Program-made: the position numbers and the translations under genes
Assembly (NCBI RefSeq): GCF_000943565.1
Contig: NZ_JTDW01000002.1
Coordinates: forward strand, 1-64,000
Reading direction: 5' to 3'
Length of the DNA stretch: 64,000 nucleotides
Source: Neotamlana sedimentorum
GTDB taxonomy: Bacteria > Bacteroidota > Bacteroidia > Flavobacteriales > Flavobacteriaceae
Notes under the pieces: model-generated
What the model was told of the DNA's origin: nothing
The model's database searches: none
The model's input: only the letters and a program-made list of their open reading frames with translations
Shown here: positions 1 through 7,955 of the stretch, piece by piece
Layout of the letters: each line of letters begins with the position of its first letter
Position numbering within the stretch: the first letter of the stretch is position 1

Positions 1-45
1 AACCTGTAGCCATATTTCAGGACTAGACATCTGAAAAAAATAATT

Positions 46-74
46 TGTAACATTTTGACATTCCTTGTATCTAA
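46..74 (+). promoter_or_regulatory. Candidate ECF-sigma promoter
   Basis: TGTAAC at 46-51 and GTATCTAA at 67-74 are separated by 15 bp, about 23 bp before the hydrolase start. The pair resembles ECF-type -35/-10 elements rather than the housekeeping TAnnTTTG type. Because the operon contains an ECF sigma factor, autoregulation is a reasonable inference. It is not demonstrated. Confidence 0.4.
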
Positions 75-96
75 ATGAAAACTAAAAGGAAACAAA

Positions 97-1026
97 ATGA
101 AAAAAATACTAGCAATATTCGTATTTGTATTATCTACAATCATAGTTAACGCTCAAACAGTTTATTCAAAAGCATTTGGTAATCCCAATAATAAACCGAT
201 TATCTTCCTTCACGGTGGACCAGGATATAATTCTATGGGTTTTGAAGCAACAACAGCTCAAAAACTTTCGGAAAATGGTTTTTATGTCATTTCTTACGAT
301 AGACGTGGAGAAGGAAGGTCACCAGATAAAGATGCAAAATTCACATTTAATGAAACCTTTGATGATTTAAATTTAATTTTCGAAAAATTTAATTTAACAT
401 CAGCAACATTAATAGGACACAGCTTCGGTGGTATAGTTGCCAGCTTATTTGCAGAAAAATATCCAAATAAAACTAAATCTATAATTCTCGTTTCTGCACC
501 GCTTTCAATGCAAGAAACCCTTTCAACCATATTAAAGACATCAAAATCAATTTACACAAGTAAAAAAGATTCTGTTAATCTTAACTATATAAATATGTTA
601 GAGAAAATGGATAAAAGCTCATTAGAGTACAGTTCATACTGTTTTAGTCACGCCATGCAAAACGGGTTTTATTATACAAAAGAACCAACAATTGAAGCTT
701 TAAATATCTATAAAAGATTTAAAACAGACTCTTTACTTATAAAATACAGTTCAAAAATGACTTATGAAGCACCAAGAGGATTTTGGCAAAACGAAAATTA
801 TACAACGATAGATTTAAAGGACAATCTAAAACAAATATTAAAGAATCGCACCCCTGTTTTCGGGTTATATGGTAAAGATGACGGGCTGTTTTCAGCAACT
901 CAAATAGAAAATATTGAAAAAATACTTGGAGACGTTAACTTTATATATATGAATAACTGCTCGCATAACCTCTTTATAGACCAACAAACCAAATTTATTA
1001 ACGCATTAAAAAAATGGACTGAATAA
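97..1026 (+). CDS. Exported alpha/beta hydrolase
   Basis: A 309-residue serine hydrolase of the alpha/beta fold. Residues 1-19 form a signal peptide ending NAQ, so the enzyme is likely periplasmic or secreted. HGGPG at 39-43 is the oxyanion-hole motif typical of prolyl iminopeptidase-like hydrolases, and GHSFGG at 107-112 carries nucleophile Ser109. An Asp in GKDDGLF and a His in CSHN near the C terminus can complete the triad. Substrate is unknown. Its stop codon overlaps the ATG of the downstream ECF sigma gene by one base, so the two are translationally coupled. The link to a sigma factor suggests a role in envelope stress or in handling a small extracellular ester or peptide; that part is inference. 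Confidence 0.85.
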   Translation: MKKILAIFVFVLSTIIVNAQTVYSKAFGNPNNKPIIFLHGGPGYNSMGFEATTAQKLSENGFYVISYDRRGEGRSPDKDAKFTFNETFDDLNLIFEKFNLTSATLIGHSFGGIVASLFAEKYPNKTKSIILVSAPLSMQETLSTILKTSKSIYTSKKDSVNLNYINMLEKMDKSSLEYSSYCFSHAMQNGFYYTKEPTIEALNIYKRFKTDSLLIKYSSKMTYEAPRGFWQNENYTTIDLKDNLKQILKNRTPVFGLYGKDDGLFSATQIENIEKILGDVNFIYMNNCSHNLFIDQQTKFINALKKWTE

Positions 1027-1499
1027 TGAATTTTGAAACTATATATAAAACACACTGGCAAAAAGTTTTTAGGCTTTGTATGGGTTACGTAAATGATACT
1101 GATAGAGCAAAAGATTTAGCTCAAGAAACATTTATTAAAGTTTGGCAACAATTACCCAAATTTAGAAACGAATCTTCTATTGGAACTTGGATATTTAGAA
1201 TTGCATCTAATACCTGCTTACGGCAGATTCAAAAAGATAACAAAATGCCTAAGTCCGAATTGCCAATAGATATTAAAGATGAAATTTTGAACACAAACAT
1301 AGAGAAGGATATTCAGTTTTTATATCAGTGTATTTCTGAACTACAAGAAGTAGAACGAATCATAATATCATTAGAATTAGAAGATATGAATCAAAAGGAA
1401 ATAGCTCAAATTGTTGGTCTGTCTGAAGGCAACGTTAGAGTTAAGATTCACAGAATAAAAGAAAAATTAACACAAAAATTTAAAAAAAATGGAAACTAA
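1026..1499 (+). CDS. RNA polymerase ECF sigma factor
   Basis: A 157-residue sigma-70 family protein with only regions 2 and 4. Region 2 (about 5-75) shows the expected pattern DRAKDLAQETFIKVWQ followed by an aromatic and basic stretch including GTWIFRIA. Region 4 (about 98-150) has a helix-turn-helix with KEIAQIVGLSEGNVRVKIHR. It directs core polymerase to a limited set of promoters. The gene starts inside the upstream hydrolase stop and ends 11 bases inside the downstream membrane-protein gene, so the three form one tightly packed operon. The downstream product is a plausible anti-sigma partner. The ECF subgroup cannot be assigned by eye. Confidence 0.93.
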   Translation: MNFETIYKTHWQKVFRLCMGYVNDTDRAKDLAQETFIKVWQQLPKFRNESSIGTWIFRIASNTCLRQIQKDNKMPKSELPIDIKDEILNTNIEKDIQFLYQCISELQEVERIIISLELEDMNQKEIAQIVGLSEGNVRVKIHRIKEKLTQKFKKNGN

Positions 1500-2079
1500 T
1501 ATAGATTTTAGAAAAATATGGAATAAACAAAAGACAGAAACCCCAAATGTGGAAATTCTTTATTCTAAAGTAAATAAATTAAAAAAAAGAAGCTTTTTAA
1601 CACTAATAATAGTAAACATTACACTTTTATTAACCATATCTTTTATTGGTTTTATTTGGTATTATTATCAGCCTGAATTAATAACTACTAAGATTGGTAT
1701 TGTATTGATTATTTTAGCTACAATTATGTATTTATTACCTTTTAATAAACAATTTTCTTTACTTACCAAAAATAAGACAGAGCCAAATAGCAAGGAATAC
1801 CTTCAACAACTTATAAAGTTAAAAAAAGCACAAGTATTCCAACAAACTAAAATGTTAAGTATGTTTTTTATAATGCTATCTTTAGGAATTGGATTATATC
1901 TTTTTGAGTATGTTTCTAGAATGACACTCACTTGGGGAATAATTACTTATGGAATAACCCTAATTTGGTTTGCAATAAATTGGTTTTATTTAAGACCTAA
2001 AGTAATTACAAAACAGAACACAAAACTAAATAGGCTGTTAGTTGAATTTGAGAAATTGAATAATCAAATGAATGACTAA
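1489..2079 (+). CDS. Membrane protein, putative anti-sigma partner
   Basis: 196 residues with no recognised family. A charged cytoplasmic N-terminal segment (about 1-35, with FRKIWNKQ) is followed by hydrophobic segments near 36-58, 66-84, 120-140 and 147-168. The C-terminal tail is polar. The gene overlaps the ECF sigma gene by 11 bases, which is how anti-sigma genes are usually placed. A soluble N terminus of about 35-40 residues before a membrane region also matches simple anti-sigma factors. No zinc-binding HxxxCxxC motif is present. The anti-sigma role is inferred from position and topology only. Confidence 0.6.
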   Translation: METNIDFRKIWNKQKTETPNVEILYSKVNKLKKRSFLTLIIVNITLLLTISFIGFIWYYYQPELITTKIGIVLIILATIMYLLPFNKQFSLLTKNKTEPNSKEYLQQLIKLKKAQVFQQTKMLSMFFIMLSLGIGLYLFEYVSRMTLTWGIITYGITLIWFAINWFYLRPKVITKQNTKLNRLLVEFEKLNNQMND

Positions 2080-2088
2080 AAGGTAGCA

Positions 2089-2146
2089 TATAACACCGTT
2101 TAACCGAAAATAATCGCTAATTTAACCCGTAACTAACGGTGTTATA
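2089..2146. repeat. 12-bp perfect inverted repeat, attC-like
   Basis: TATAACACCGTT at 2089-2100 and its exact reverse complement AACGGTGTTATA at 2135-2146 flank a 34-bp spacer. There is no T-tract after the second arm, and the spacer is too long for a terminator. The arms end in GTTATAC (2141-2147), one base from the integron attC core GTTRRRY. The following bases (ATACAAGACCGTT, 2144-2156) are nearly repeated at 5783-5797. It sits between the sigma operon and a Crp/Fnr gene, as a cassette boundary would. Confidence 0.5.
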
Positions 2147-2177
2147 CAAGACCGTTCTATACCATTACAACTTAACA

Positions 2178-2747
2178 ATGGAAAATTTAATTAATTACAT
2201 ACAATCAAGAATTACTTTAACTCAAAACGAGATTGATTTAATCAAAAAATATTTGGTTTTTGAAGAAATACCAGCTCAAACTAATCTTTTAAAAGCTGGA
2301 AAAGTTGAGCGATATATTTATTTCTTAGATAATGGAATTGTAAAAGGATATCAAAATATTGATGGGAAAATTGTGGTCCAACACCTTGTGGCAGAACACG
2401 ATTTTTTCACATCTTTAGACAGTTTTATGACTGAAACACCATCATTAGATTATTATGAGACTATCACAGATTGTAGAATTGTAAAAATTTCAAAACCAGA
2501 TTTTGATATTTTACAAAAAGAAACAAAATTCTGGTCAATACTTGTCAAAGAGGTAACCAATGCGCATTTAAATTGCAAATTAGAACGTGTAAAAGATTTT
2601 CAAACTTTAACAGCAAAACAACGTTATCTAAAATTTGTAAATCAGCACCCAACATTAGCTTTAAATGTGTCTATTGATAATATTGCTTCTTTTTTAGGAA
2701 TGGAGCCTCAATCTTTGAGTCGTATTCGAAAACAAATCGCTTTCTAA
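2178..2747 (+). CDS. Crp/Fnr family transcriptional regulator
   Basis: A 189-residue regulator with an N-terminal cyclic-nucleotide-binding-like beta barrel (about 15-120) and a C-terminal winged helix ending DNIASFLGMEPQSLSRIRKQ, a DNA-recognition helix typical of this group in Bacteroidota. I start it at the ATG at 2178. An upstream in-frame GTG at 2139 lies inside the inverted repeat and would add unrelated residues. There is no cysteine cluster for an Fe-S centre, and the ligand is unknown. It precedes an extended SDR gene by 60 bp and may control it. It is similar in size and layout to the regulator at 10272. Confidence 0.88.
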   Translation: MENLINYIQSRITLTQNEIDLIKKYLVFEEIPAQTNLLKAGKVERYIYFLDNGIVKGYQNIDGKIVVQHLVAEHDFFTSLDSFMTETPSLDYYETITDCRIVKISKPDFDILQKETKFWSILVKEVTNAHLNCKLERVKDFQTLTAKQRYLKFVNQHPTLALNVSIDNIASFLGMEPQSLSRIRKQIAF

Positions 2748-2807
2748 CAAATGTTATTTCTAATTCTTTAAAAGGTCTCGAAATTTGCTCAAACAAAATT
2801 TAAATTT

Positions 2808-3821
2808 ATGAGCAACGAAATTTCATTAGTAACAGGAGGAAATGGTCATTTAGGTAACAATTTAGTTAGACTATTACTTTCCAAAAATAAAAAAGTAAGA
2901 ACAACTATTAGAAATATCAATAAAACTGAACCTTTTAAAGGCTTAGACTGTGAAATTGTGCAAGCTGATATTACTGACAGAGAATCTCTAAAAAAAGCAT
3001 TTCAAGGAGTCACCAACCTATATGCAGTAGCAGCAAATTTTAGTATGTGGGCTAAAAATCCAAAAACTGAAATTTATGATAATAACATGCAAGGAACTCA
3101 AAATGTATTTGATATTGCAAAAGAATGTGGTATCAAGAATATCATATATGTAAGTTCGGTAGCCAGTTTAGATTTTACAAAATTACCCGGCAATGTGGAC
3201 AATGGTTATAACAAAGACCGAAGAAATTGGTATTACAATTCTAAAAATGATTCGGACAAACTTGCTTTAGAATTAGGGGAAAAATATGGGATTAGGACCG
3301 TCCTCGTTTTACCTTCTGCAATGATTGGCAATGAGGCTTATAAATTAAGTTATTCTAACAATTTAATTTATCAAATAATTAATGGAGAAGTTCCGGTTGA
3401 TACTAACATTACGCTTAACTGGATTGATGTAAAAGATGTTGCTTTGGGTTCATATAACGCAATGCAAAAAGGAAGAAACGGAGAACGCTATATTTTGGCA
3501 AATAAACAACATACTTCTATGCAAGAAAGTGTAAAAATAGCAGCAAAACAATTTCCAGAACTTAAATTAAAAACACCTAAAAAAGTACCAAAATGTCTAC
3601 TGTATTCTGTGGCAGGATTAATGGAATTTGGAAGTAAATTAACGGGAAAAGAACCCCAATTGCAAAAACATTATTTAGATATGTTTTATGGGTTAAAACA
3701 AGATTATGATATTACTAAATCAAAAAATGAACTTGGTTTTAATCCTAAATCATCAAAAGAAGCCTTGATTGAAGCTATGGGATATTTAAAAAACGAATGG
3801 AAACAAAAAAACATAAAATAA
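2808..3821 (+). CDS. NAD(P)-dependent epimerase/reductase (extended SDR)
   Basis: 337 residues, extended short-chain dehydrogenase family, close in style to dihydroflavonol-4-reductase-like enzymes. The Rossmann motif TGGNGHLG is at 8-15, a conserved YVSSVASL stretch is in the middle, and the catalytic tyrosine/lysine pair lies in WYYNSKNDSDK. A PSAMIG motif shapes the substrate pocket. Length is normal. The substrate is not predictable; this subfamily often reduces hydroxy-ketone or steroid-like compounds. The downstream DUF2147 gene starts on the last base of its stop codon, so the two are probably co-transcribed. Confidence 0.85.
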   Translation: MSNEISLVTGGNGHLGNNLVRLLLSKNKKVRTTIRNINKTEPFKGLDCEIVQADITDRESLKKAFQGVTNLYAVAANFSMWAKNPKTEIYDNNMQGTQNVFDIAKECGIKNIIYVSSVASLDFTKLPGNVDNGYNKDRRNWYYNSKNDSDKLALELGEKYGIRTVLVLPSAMIGNEAYKLSYSNNLIYQIINGEVPVDTNITLNWIDVKDVALGSYNAMQKGRNGERYILANKQHTSMQESVKIAAKQFPELKLKTPKKVPKCLLYSVAGLMEFGSKLTGKEPQLQKHYLDMFYGLKQDYDITKSKNELGFNPKSSKEALIEAMGYLKNEWKQKNIK

Positions 3822-4240
3822 TGAAATACATATATTTACTATTAATAATAGCATTAAGCATTTCTGCAAATGGACAAACAATACTCGGAAGTTGGGAAAC
3901 CTATGATGATGACACTAACGAAAAAAAAGCTGTTATTGAAATCTATGAAATGAACAATCTCTATTTTGCGAAAATCATTAAAAATATTATTGGCGATAAA
4001 GATGCTGTTTGTGATAAATGTAAAGAAGATAAAAAAGGCAAACCCATTGTTGGATTAATAATTATTGAAAACCTTAAAAAAAACGGTAATAAATTTGATG
4101 ACGGAACCATTTTAGACCCTGAGTCTGGAGAAATTTATAGTTGCCATTTAGAACCCATTAACAAAGATAAACTTAAAGTAAGGGGTTTTCTTGGATTTTC
4201 GGTTTTTGGAAGAACTCAATATTGGATTAGAAAAGAATAA
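3821..4240 (+). CDS. DUF2147 family secreted protein
   Basis: About 139 residues from the ATG at 3821, which overlaps the preceding stop codon (TAATG). An in-frame ATG at 3797 would place eight charged residues before the signal peptide and is less likely. The signal peptide ends near SANGQ. The mature part begins with ILGSWETYDD and contains a Cys pair in CDKCKED, followed by a DPESGEIYSC segment, which matches the DUF2147 family of small periplasmic beta proteins. Function of the family is unknown; several members neighbour lipid or envelope genes. Confidence 0.8.
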   Translation: MKYIYLLLIIALSISANGQTILGSWETYDDDTNEKKAVIEIYEMNNLYFAKIIKNIIGDKDAVCDKCKEDKKGKPIVGLIIIENLKKNGNKFDDGTILDPESGEIYSCHLEPINKDKLKVRGFLGFSVFGRTQYWIRKE

Positions 4241-4595
4241 AAAATGGTATAGAACAACCTGTATAAGTAATGGCTACAAAAGAGCAAACTATAACACAAA
4301 GAATATTTCTGAATTAGTAATAAAAGAAATAAAAAATAACTAATACCGTATATTAGCTGTAATGTAGAGCGACGTTTCTGCATGTAAGCTACATAACTCT
4401 AAACAACCCTATTTCGGTATAGCAGAGAAATTAGAGGCTAAAATAATCCTTTGAAATAAAAATATTCGCTGAACTTAACTTTAGCAGAGGCACTAATAGT
4501 TAAGTATTTAACATAAGTTACTGACTTTAAGATAGTATTGGCAATGTTTAAGTATTAAAGCTGTATACTATAAATGAACAATTAAAATAAAAAAC
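4241..4595. other. Intergenic region, no gene seen
   Basis: 355 bp, AT-rich, with stops in all frames. No terminator hairpin or dispersed repeat was found. The sequence ATACCGTATATTAGCTG near 4344 resembles boundary sequences in neighbouring gaps but has no clear partner. The promoter of the small operon that follows must lie here; no convincing TAnnTTTG was identified. Confidence 0.5.
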
Positions 4596-4739
4596 ATGGG
4601 AAGGATTAAAGATAGAAAGAAATTTAAAAGAACAAAAGAACAGACTCATCCAACAAATCCAACTGGTAATATCAACCAACAAACTAGCCATTTTAATATT
4701 GATGATACCACTATAAAAAAACAACAAAATAAAAAATAA
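4596..4739 (+). CDS. Small basic protein, 47 aa
   Basis: An open frame of 48 codons from ATG 4596 to TAA 4739, ending two bases before the BON-domain gene. The product starts MGRIKDRKKFKRTKEQ and ends IKKQQNKK. It is strongly basic at both ends with a polar middle, has no membrane segment and no cysteines. The tight spacing to the next gene supports expression as the first gene of a four-gene operon. Composition suggests nucleic-acid or polyanion binding, but nothing in it is diagnostic. I do not recognise the family. Confidence 0.5.
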   Translation: MGRIKDRKKFKRTKEQTHPTNPTGNINQQTSHFNIDDTTIKKQQNKK

Positions 4740-4741
4740 TA

Positions 4742-4984
4742 ATGATGAAAAACAATGTAGAATTAAAGTCTGATGTAATAGATGCTATTAAACAAAAAGA
4801 GGTTAAAAATGCCCTTGAACGAAGTTCTATTAATCATAATGATATAAATATAAAAGTGTCAGGCACCGCAGTAACACTTTCTGGAAAAATAATTTCTTTA
4901 TATCAAAAAGAGAGGGCAGAACACATTGTTGGAAAAACACCTGGAATCTGGCATGTAAATAATGACCTAGAACTTGATTTTTAA
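4742..4984 (+). CDS. BON domain protein
   Basis: 80 residues forming essentially one BON domain: an N-terminal helix (DVIDAIKQKEVKNAL), then NHNDINIKVSGTAVTLSGKI and the closing GIWHVNNDLEL. BON domains bind phospholipid or sit on periplasmic osmotic-stress proteins such as OsmY. There is no signal peptide here, so this one is probably cytoplasmic unless it associates with membranes. A second ATG at codon 2 is an equally possible start. It sits in a run of small genes whose layout recalls general stress operons. Confidence 0.8.
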   Translation: MMKNNVELKSDVIDAIKQKEVKNALERSSINHNDINIKVSGTAVTLSGKIISLYQKERAEHIVGKTPGIWHVNNDLELDF

Positions 4985-4993
4985 AGTGTTAAA

Positions 4994-5221
4994 ATGAAAT
5001 CTCAAAATAATCTTAATGATAAAATCCGCTTGACAACTATAAAAATTCAAGAGGAACATCCTGAACTGCTTGAATACATAAATGAAATTCCCAGTACCTT
5101 TCTTTGTACAACTCAAAAAAAAGTAAGCAACAAAGCACTAAAAAGATATTTAGATTCCCTCGATCAAATATTAAAAAAATATTCAAAAAACACAAAAATT
5201 CAACATTATGAAAACGAATAA
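4994..5221 (+). CDS. Hypothetical protein, 75 aa
   Basis: A small soluble protein with mixed charge. It has a conspicuous HPELLEYINEIPST segment and a C-terminal helix SNKALKRYLDSLDQILKKY. It starts 9 bp after the BON gene and its last 14 bases overlap the next gene, so it is part of the same operon. The family is not recognised by me. One cysteine (in FLCTTQ) is present. It may partner the 126-residue protein encoded next. Confidence 0.65.
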   Translation: MKSQNNLNDKIRLTTIKIQEEHPELLEYINEIPSTFLCTTQKKVSNKALKRYLDSLDQILKKYSKNTKIQHYENE

Positions 5222-5588
5222 TAATTTAGGTATCTGGATGGATCATTCAGTTGCGAACTTGATTGATTTAAAATCAAAAAAAAAATGCCGTTCTATTGAA
5301 TCAAAATTCACTTCAGAAATCAAGGAAGAAGCCTTGATTCGAAGCGAAAGTCTTATGCATAACAAAAGACAGCAAATGAATGAAAAATTTTATGACAAAA
5401 TTGGAGCTCAAATTTTAAAATATAAAAATGTACTACTATTTGGACCAACAAACGCAAAAGTAGAACTTCATAATTACTTGAATAAAGATTTGCATTTTCA
5501 GAATATAAAAATTGATATAGAATCGTCAGATAATATTACGGATAATGAACAAATAGCTTTTGTGAAAAATCATTTTGCAAAAACATAA
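5208..5588 (+). CDS. Hypothetical protein, possible translation-associated fold
   Basis: 126 residues beginning NNLGIWMDHSVANLIDL and containing KNVLLFGPTNAKVEL and a final IAFVKNHF. The order GIWMDH..., then VLLFGPT...AK.EL, recalls a small Bacteroidota family I have seen next to BON or stress genes, and loosely recalls the eRF1-like or host-attachment proteins. I cannot confirm that relationship. It has no membrane segment. It overlaps the preceding gene by 14 bases and is the last gene of the operon. Confidence 0.65.
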   Translation: MKTNNNLGIWMDHSVANLIDLKSKKKCRSIESKFTSEIKEEALIRSESLMHNKRQQMNEKFYDKIGAQILKYKNVLLFGPTNAKVELHNYLNKDLHFQNIKIDIESSDNITDNEQIAFVKNHFAKT

Positions 5589-5680
5589 AATTCTAATGGT
5601 AATAAACACTACAGCTAACAACGTATATAACTCATAGCTAATTAGATATAATTCCAAGATTAAGGCTTAATTACGAAATC

Positions 5681-5706
5681 GCCAAATTTTTAAATTTGGC
5701 TTTTTT
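5681..5706 (+). terminator. Hairpin plus T-tract
   Basis: GCCAAATTT (5681-5689) pairs with AAATTTGGC (5692-5700), followed by six T residues (5701-5706). This is a good rho-independent terminator shape. It lies about 93 bp after the end of the BON operon. Confidence 0.65.
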
Positions 5707-5846
5707 GCGTTTATAAGTAAAAATTTAAAAATTTGTCTTGTGCTTAACTGAAAAGATATTACCTTCTTACACGCTACGAGCCATACACAAGACCATTATT
5801 AATTGCTGGTGGTGCAAGTTTGATTAAGAAAATATTTGTGGATTTT

Positions 5847-5893
5847 CTATTCGATTTTTATTTACTAAATTAGGTGCTTAAACGCGCCAATAA
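5847..5893 (+). repeat. Dispersed repeat with hairpin, copy 1
   Basis: The core shared with 6755-6804 reads CTATTCGATTTTTATTT, then ACTAAATTA, then a hairpin: GGTGC (5873-5877), loop TTAAAC, GCGCC (5884-5888). It lies in a 421-bp gene-free stretch (5589-6009). The stretch is bounded by AACAACGT near 5615 and its inverse ACGTTGT near 5906, which suggests a larger element of about 300 bp. No coding frame is visible in it. Confidence 0.7.
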
Positions 5894-6009
5894 TTATACA
5901 CAAACACGTTGTAAGTAATAGGAACCCTGAACTTTCTCGAAATAGGTTGACTAAAAATTAACAAAATTTCATCGAATAAAACCCGTTGATAAACATTAAG
6001 TAGGATCTC

Positions 6010-6417
6010 ATGAAAAAAAGAAAGACAATTGCATTATCATTATTGATTATTGGACTAGCTCTGAGTGTAGCCTTTATAACGAAGATTGATTTTCCACAAG
6101 GTTTCGAGGTATATTTTAAAAGAGAATACTACAAACAATATGGTCCTTTAGCAATAAGTGTTGAATTGTTAATTGCAAGCTATCATCTATTTATTGGACA
6201 TAAAAAATCAAATTTCACTTTGGCTATCTTTGGTTTTACTGCTTTGTTAGATCCCCTTTTTAATCAAATAGGGCTTTTCAATAGCATTGTGCCTTTATAT
6301 GGAACCATAATTTTAGCGATTTGTGCTTTGCTGTGCCTATGGTTGGCATTTTCAAACACATTTAAATTAAAACGTTTATCTAGTTTAGGAGCCTTATCAG
6401 TGTTGTCCTTGGTGTGA
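6010..6417 (+). CDS. Small integral membrane protein
   Basis: 135 residues with four predicted membrane helices (about 8-24, 46-62, 70-90 and 95-115) and a basic N terminus. There are no cofactor or catalytic motifs, and I do not recognise the family. It stands alone between two gene-free stretches carrying copies 1 and 2 of the dispersed repeat. This placement, one orphan gene between repeats, is what makes the region look like a cassette array. Confidence 0.7.
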   Translation: MKKRKTIALSLLIIGLALSVAFITKIDFPQGFEVYFKREYYKQYGPLAISVELLIASYHLFIGHKKSNFTLAIFGFTALLDPLFNQIGLFNSIVPLYGTIILAICALLCLWLAFSNTFKLKRLSSLGALSVLSLV

Positions 6418-6464
6418 TTGTAGAATTATTCTTCAATTACCTATTATAAATATTAGCCAACACC

Positions 6465-6596
6465 ATGACAGGTACACGATTAAAATGCGCAGAATTCGTA
6501 CTCAAACGGAATTTATTAACGTTGCGTAAAACGGAACTGAACACGAAATTAACTCTTGCGGAATTGAGCAAGTTGCAGAATTACTCACCTGAATAA
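6465..6596 (+). CDS. Possible 43-aa small protein or gene remnant
   Basis: Open from ATG 6465 to TAA 6596. The product contains KRNLLTLRKTELNTKLTLAE, a helical, charged pattern that looks coding, and the local GC is higher than in surrounding intergenic DNA. The rest of the gap around it (6418-6845) shows no longer frame. It could be a genuine small gene or the degraded end of a larger one. I know of no family match. Confidence 0.3.
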   Translation: MTGTRLKCAEFVLKRNLLTLRKTELNTKLTLAELSKLQNYSPE

Positions 6597-6754
6597 GAAA
6601 ATAAAAACTGCACGGAAAAACATAACGAATTTTAAACAATTAACACTTCATTCAATTATGTTCTTTAAGCTCTAATATAAGTAGCTGCAACTTACAACAC
6701 CGTACAAAATCAATTGCCAGTTCTAGCCTACTTATAAATAGTCCCGCAGAACAT

Positions 6755-6804
6755 TCTATTCGGTTTTTATTTGCTAAATTAGTTGCTTAAACACGCAACT
6801 AATA
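6755..6804 (+). repeat. Dispersed repeat with perfect hairpin, copy 2
   Basis: TCTATTCGGTTTTTATTT, GCTAAA, then the perfect stem TTAGTTGC (6779-6786), loop TTAAACAC, GCAACTAA (6795-6802). Against copy 1 the stem has changed on both sides (GGTGC/GCGCC versus GTTGC/GCAAC), so pairing is preserved. Flanking bases include ACAACACCGT near 6694 and ACGGTTAACACC near 6815, similar to the 2089 site. The element is about 40 bp upstream of the next gene. Confidence 0.75.
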
Positions 6805-6845
6805 ACAAATCAAACGGTTAACACCACAAAACCAATTAAGAGTAC

Positions 6846-7955
6846 ATGAAAATATTAAAGAAAATAGGAAAGTGCCTTTTGGTTTTACTAGGAGCAATTG
6901 TTGTATTTATTTTAGTTGTATTGCTAATAATACGAATTAATAGTTCTGGAAACGAAGAACCGTTTTTAGACGAAAAGGGTAATGTGCTTCCAAATAGTAT
7001 CGCTATGCACGAGGATATGACCATAAATGGAGTGCCACAACGAATTACTATTCGAGGGAAAGACAAAAATAATCCCGTGCTACTAATAGTTCACGGAGGA
7101 CCAGGCGCACCCATTTTACCCATAATTTACAAGCTTACAGGTATTGATTTAGAAGATATATTTACAGTTTGTTATTGGGAACAAAGAGGTTCTGGACTAG
7201 CTTATAATGACAGTATTCCCGACTCGTCCATTACCCTAAACCATATTGTAGATGATGGTTTAGAACTATCAAATCACTTAAAAAAGACTTTTAAAAAAGA
7301 TAAAATTTACATTGAAGGTTTATCATGGGGAACGGCGGTAGCAGCTTATATGGTTCAAAAACAGCCTGAATTATATCACGCCTATATTGGTAGCGGTTTA
7401 ATGGCGAATCTTTCGCTTTCAGAAAAGTTATCTTATGAATTTGCAATGTCTGAATCGCAAAAACACAACGACACCGTTTCAATTAATCTATTAAAACAAA
7501 TTGGAAAACCTCCTTATGTTCAAAATGCAAAAAATACAGTAGCTGAAGCTTTTGAAATAGAACGACAAATTGTTATGAAGTATGCTCCAATAAAATTAGA
7601 AACCGATTTTAGTTTTATTAAAAGTATGTTTTTAGATAATGGATTAACGTTTAAGGAAAAATTTACCGATATGATAAATAGTCCTGAATCCTACTATCCA
7701 GCCGCTACGATTTTACAACCAACTGCTATCGACATGAATTTAATGCGCGATGTTCCAGAATTAAAAGTGCCCGTTTATATTTTGCACGGCGACAACGACC
7801 ATTTTACCGAAACCGCTGTAGCAAAAATGTACTTCGATTCAATTATTGCGCCATCTAAAAAATGGTTTTTATTTGAAAATGGAACACACGGCGTTCAAGT
7901 GGAATATCCAGAAAAATATCGTTCAATATATATTAATGACATACTAGGGAAATAA
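6846..7955 (+). CDS. Membrane-anchored alpha/beta hydrolase (prolyl aminopeptidase-like)
   Basis: 369 residues. An uncleaved hydrophobic anchor spans about 8-30. HGGPG at 83-87 and WEQRGSGLAY give the oxyanion and dimer-arm signatures of the proline iminopeptidase group. The nucleophile elbow is GLSWGT, the acid is likely in LHGDNDHF, and the catalytic His is in NGTHGVQVEYPEKY. The length and helical cap fit the family. The substrate is unknown; membrane-tethered relatives are often annotated as general alpha/beta hydrolases. It stands alone with repeat copy 2 directly upstream. Confidence 0.85.
   Translation: MKILKKIGKCLLVLLGAIVVFILVVLLIIRINSSGNEEPFLDEKGNVLPNSIAMHEDMTINGVPQRITIRGKDKNNPVLLIVHGGPGAPILPIIYKLTGIDLEDIFTVCYWEQRGSGLAYNDSIPDSSITLNHIVDDGLELSNHLKKTFKKDKIYIEGLSWGTAVAAYMVQKQPELYHAYIGSGLMANLSLSEKLSYEFAMSESQKHNDTVSINLLKQIGKPPYVQNAKNTVAEAFEIERQIVMKYAPIKLETDFSFIKSMFLDNGLTFKEKFTDMINSPESYYPAATILQPTAIDMNLMRDVPELKVPVYILHGDNDHFTETAVAKMYFDSIIAPSKKWFLFENGTHGVQVEYPEKYRSIYINDILGK

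Noticed and set aside
2139-2177. GTG start giving 13 extra residues for the Crp/Fnr gene
   Set aside because: The start lies within an inverted repeat arm and the added residues have no counterpart in the paralogue at 10272.
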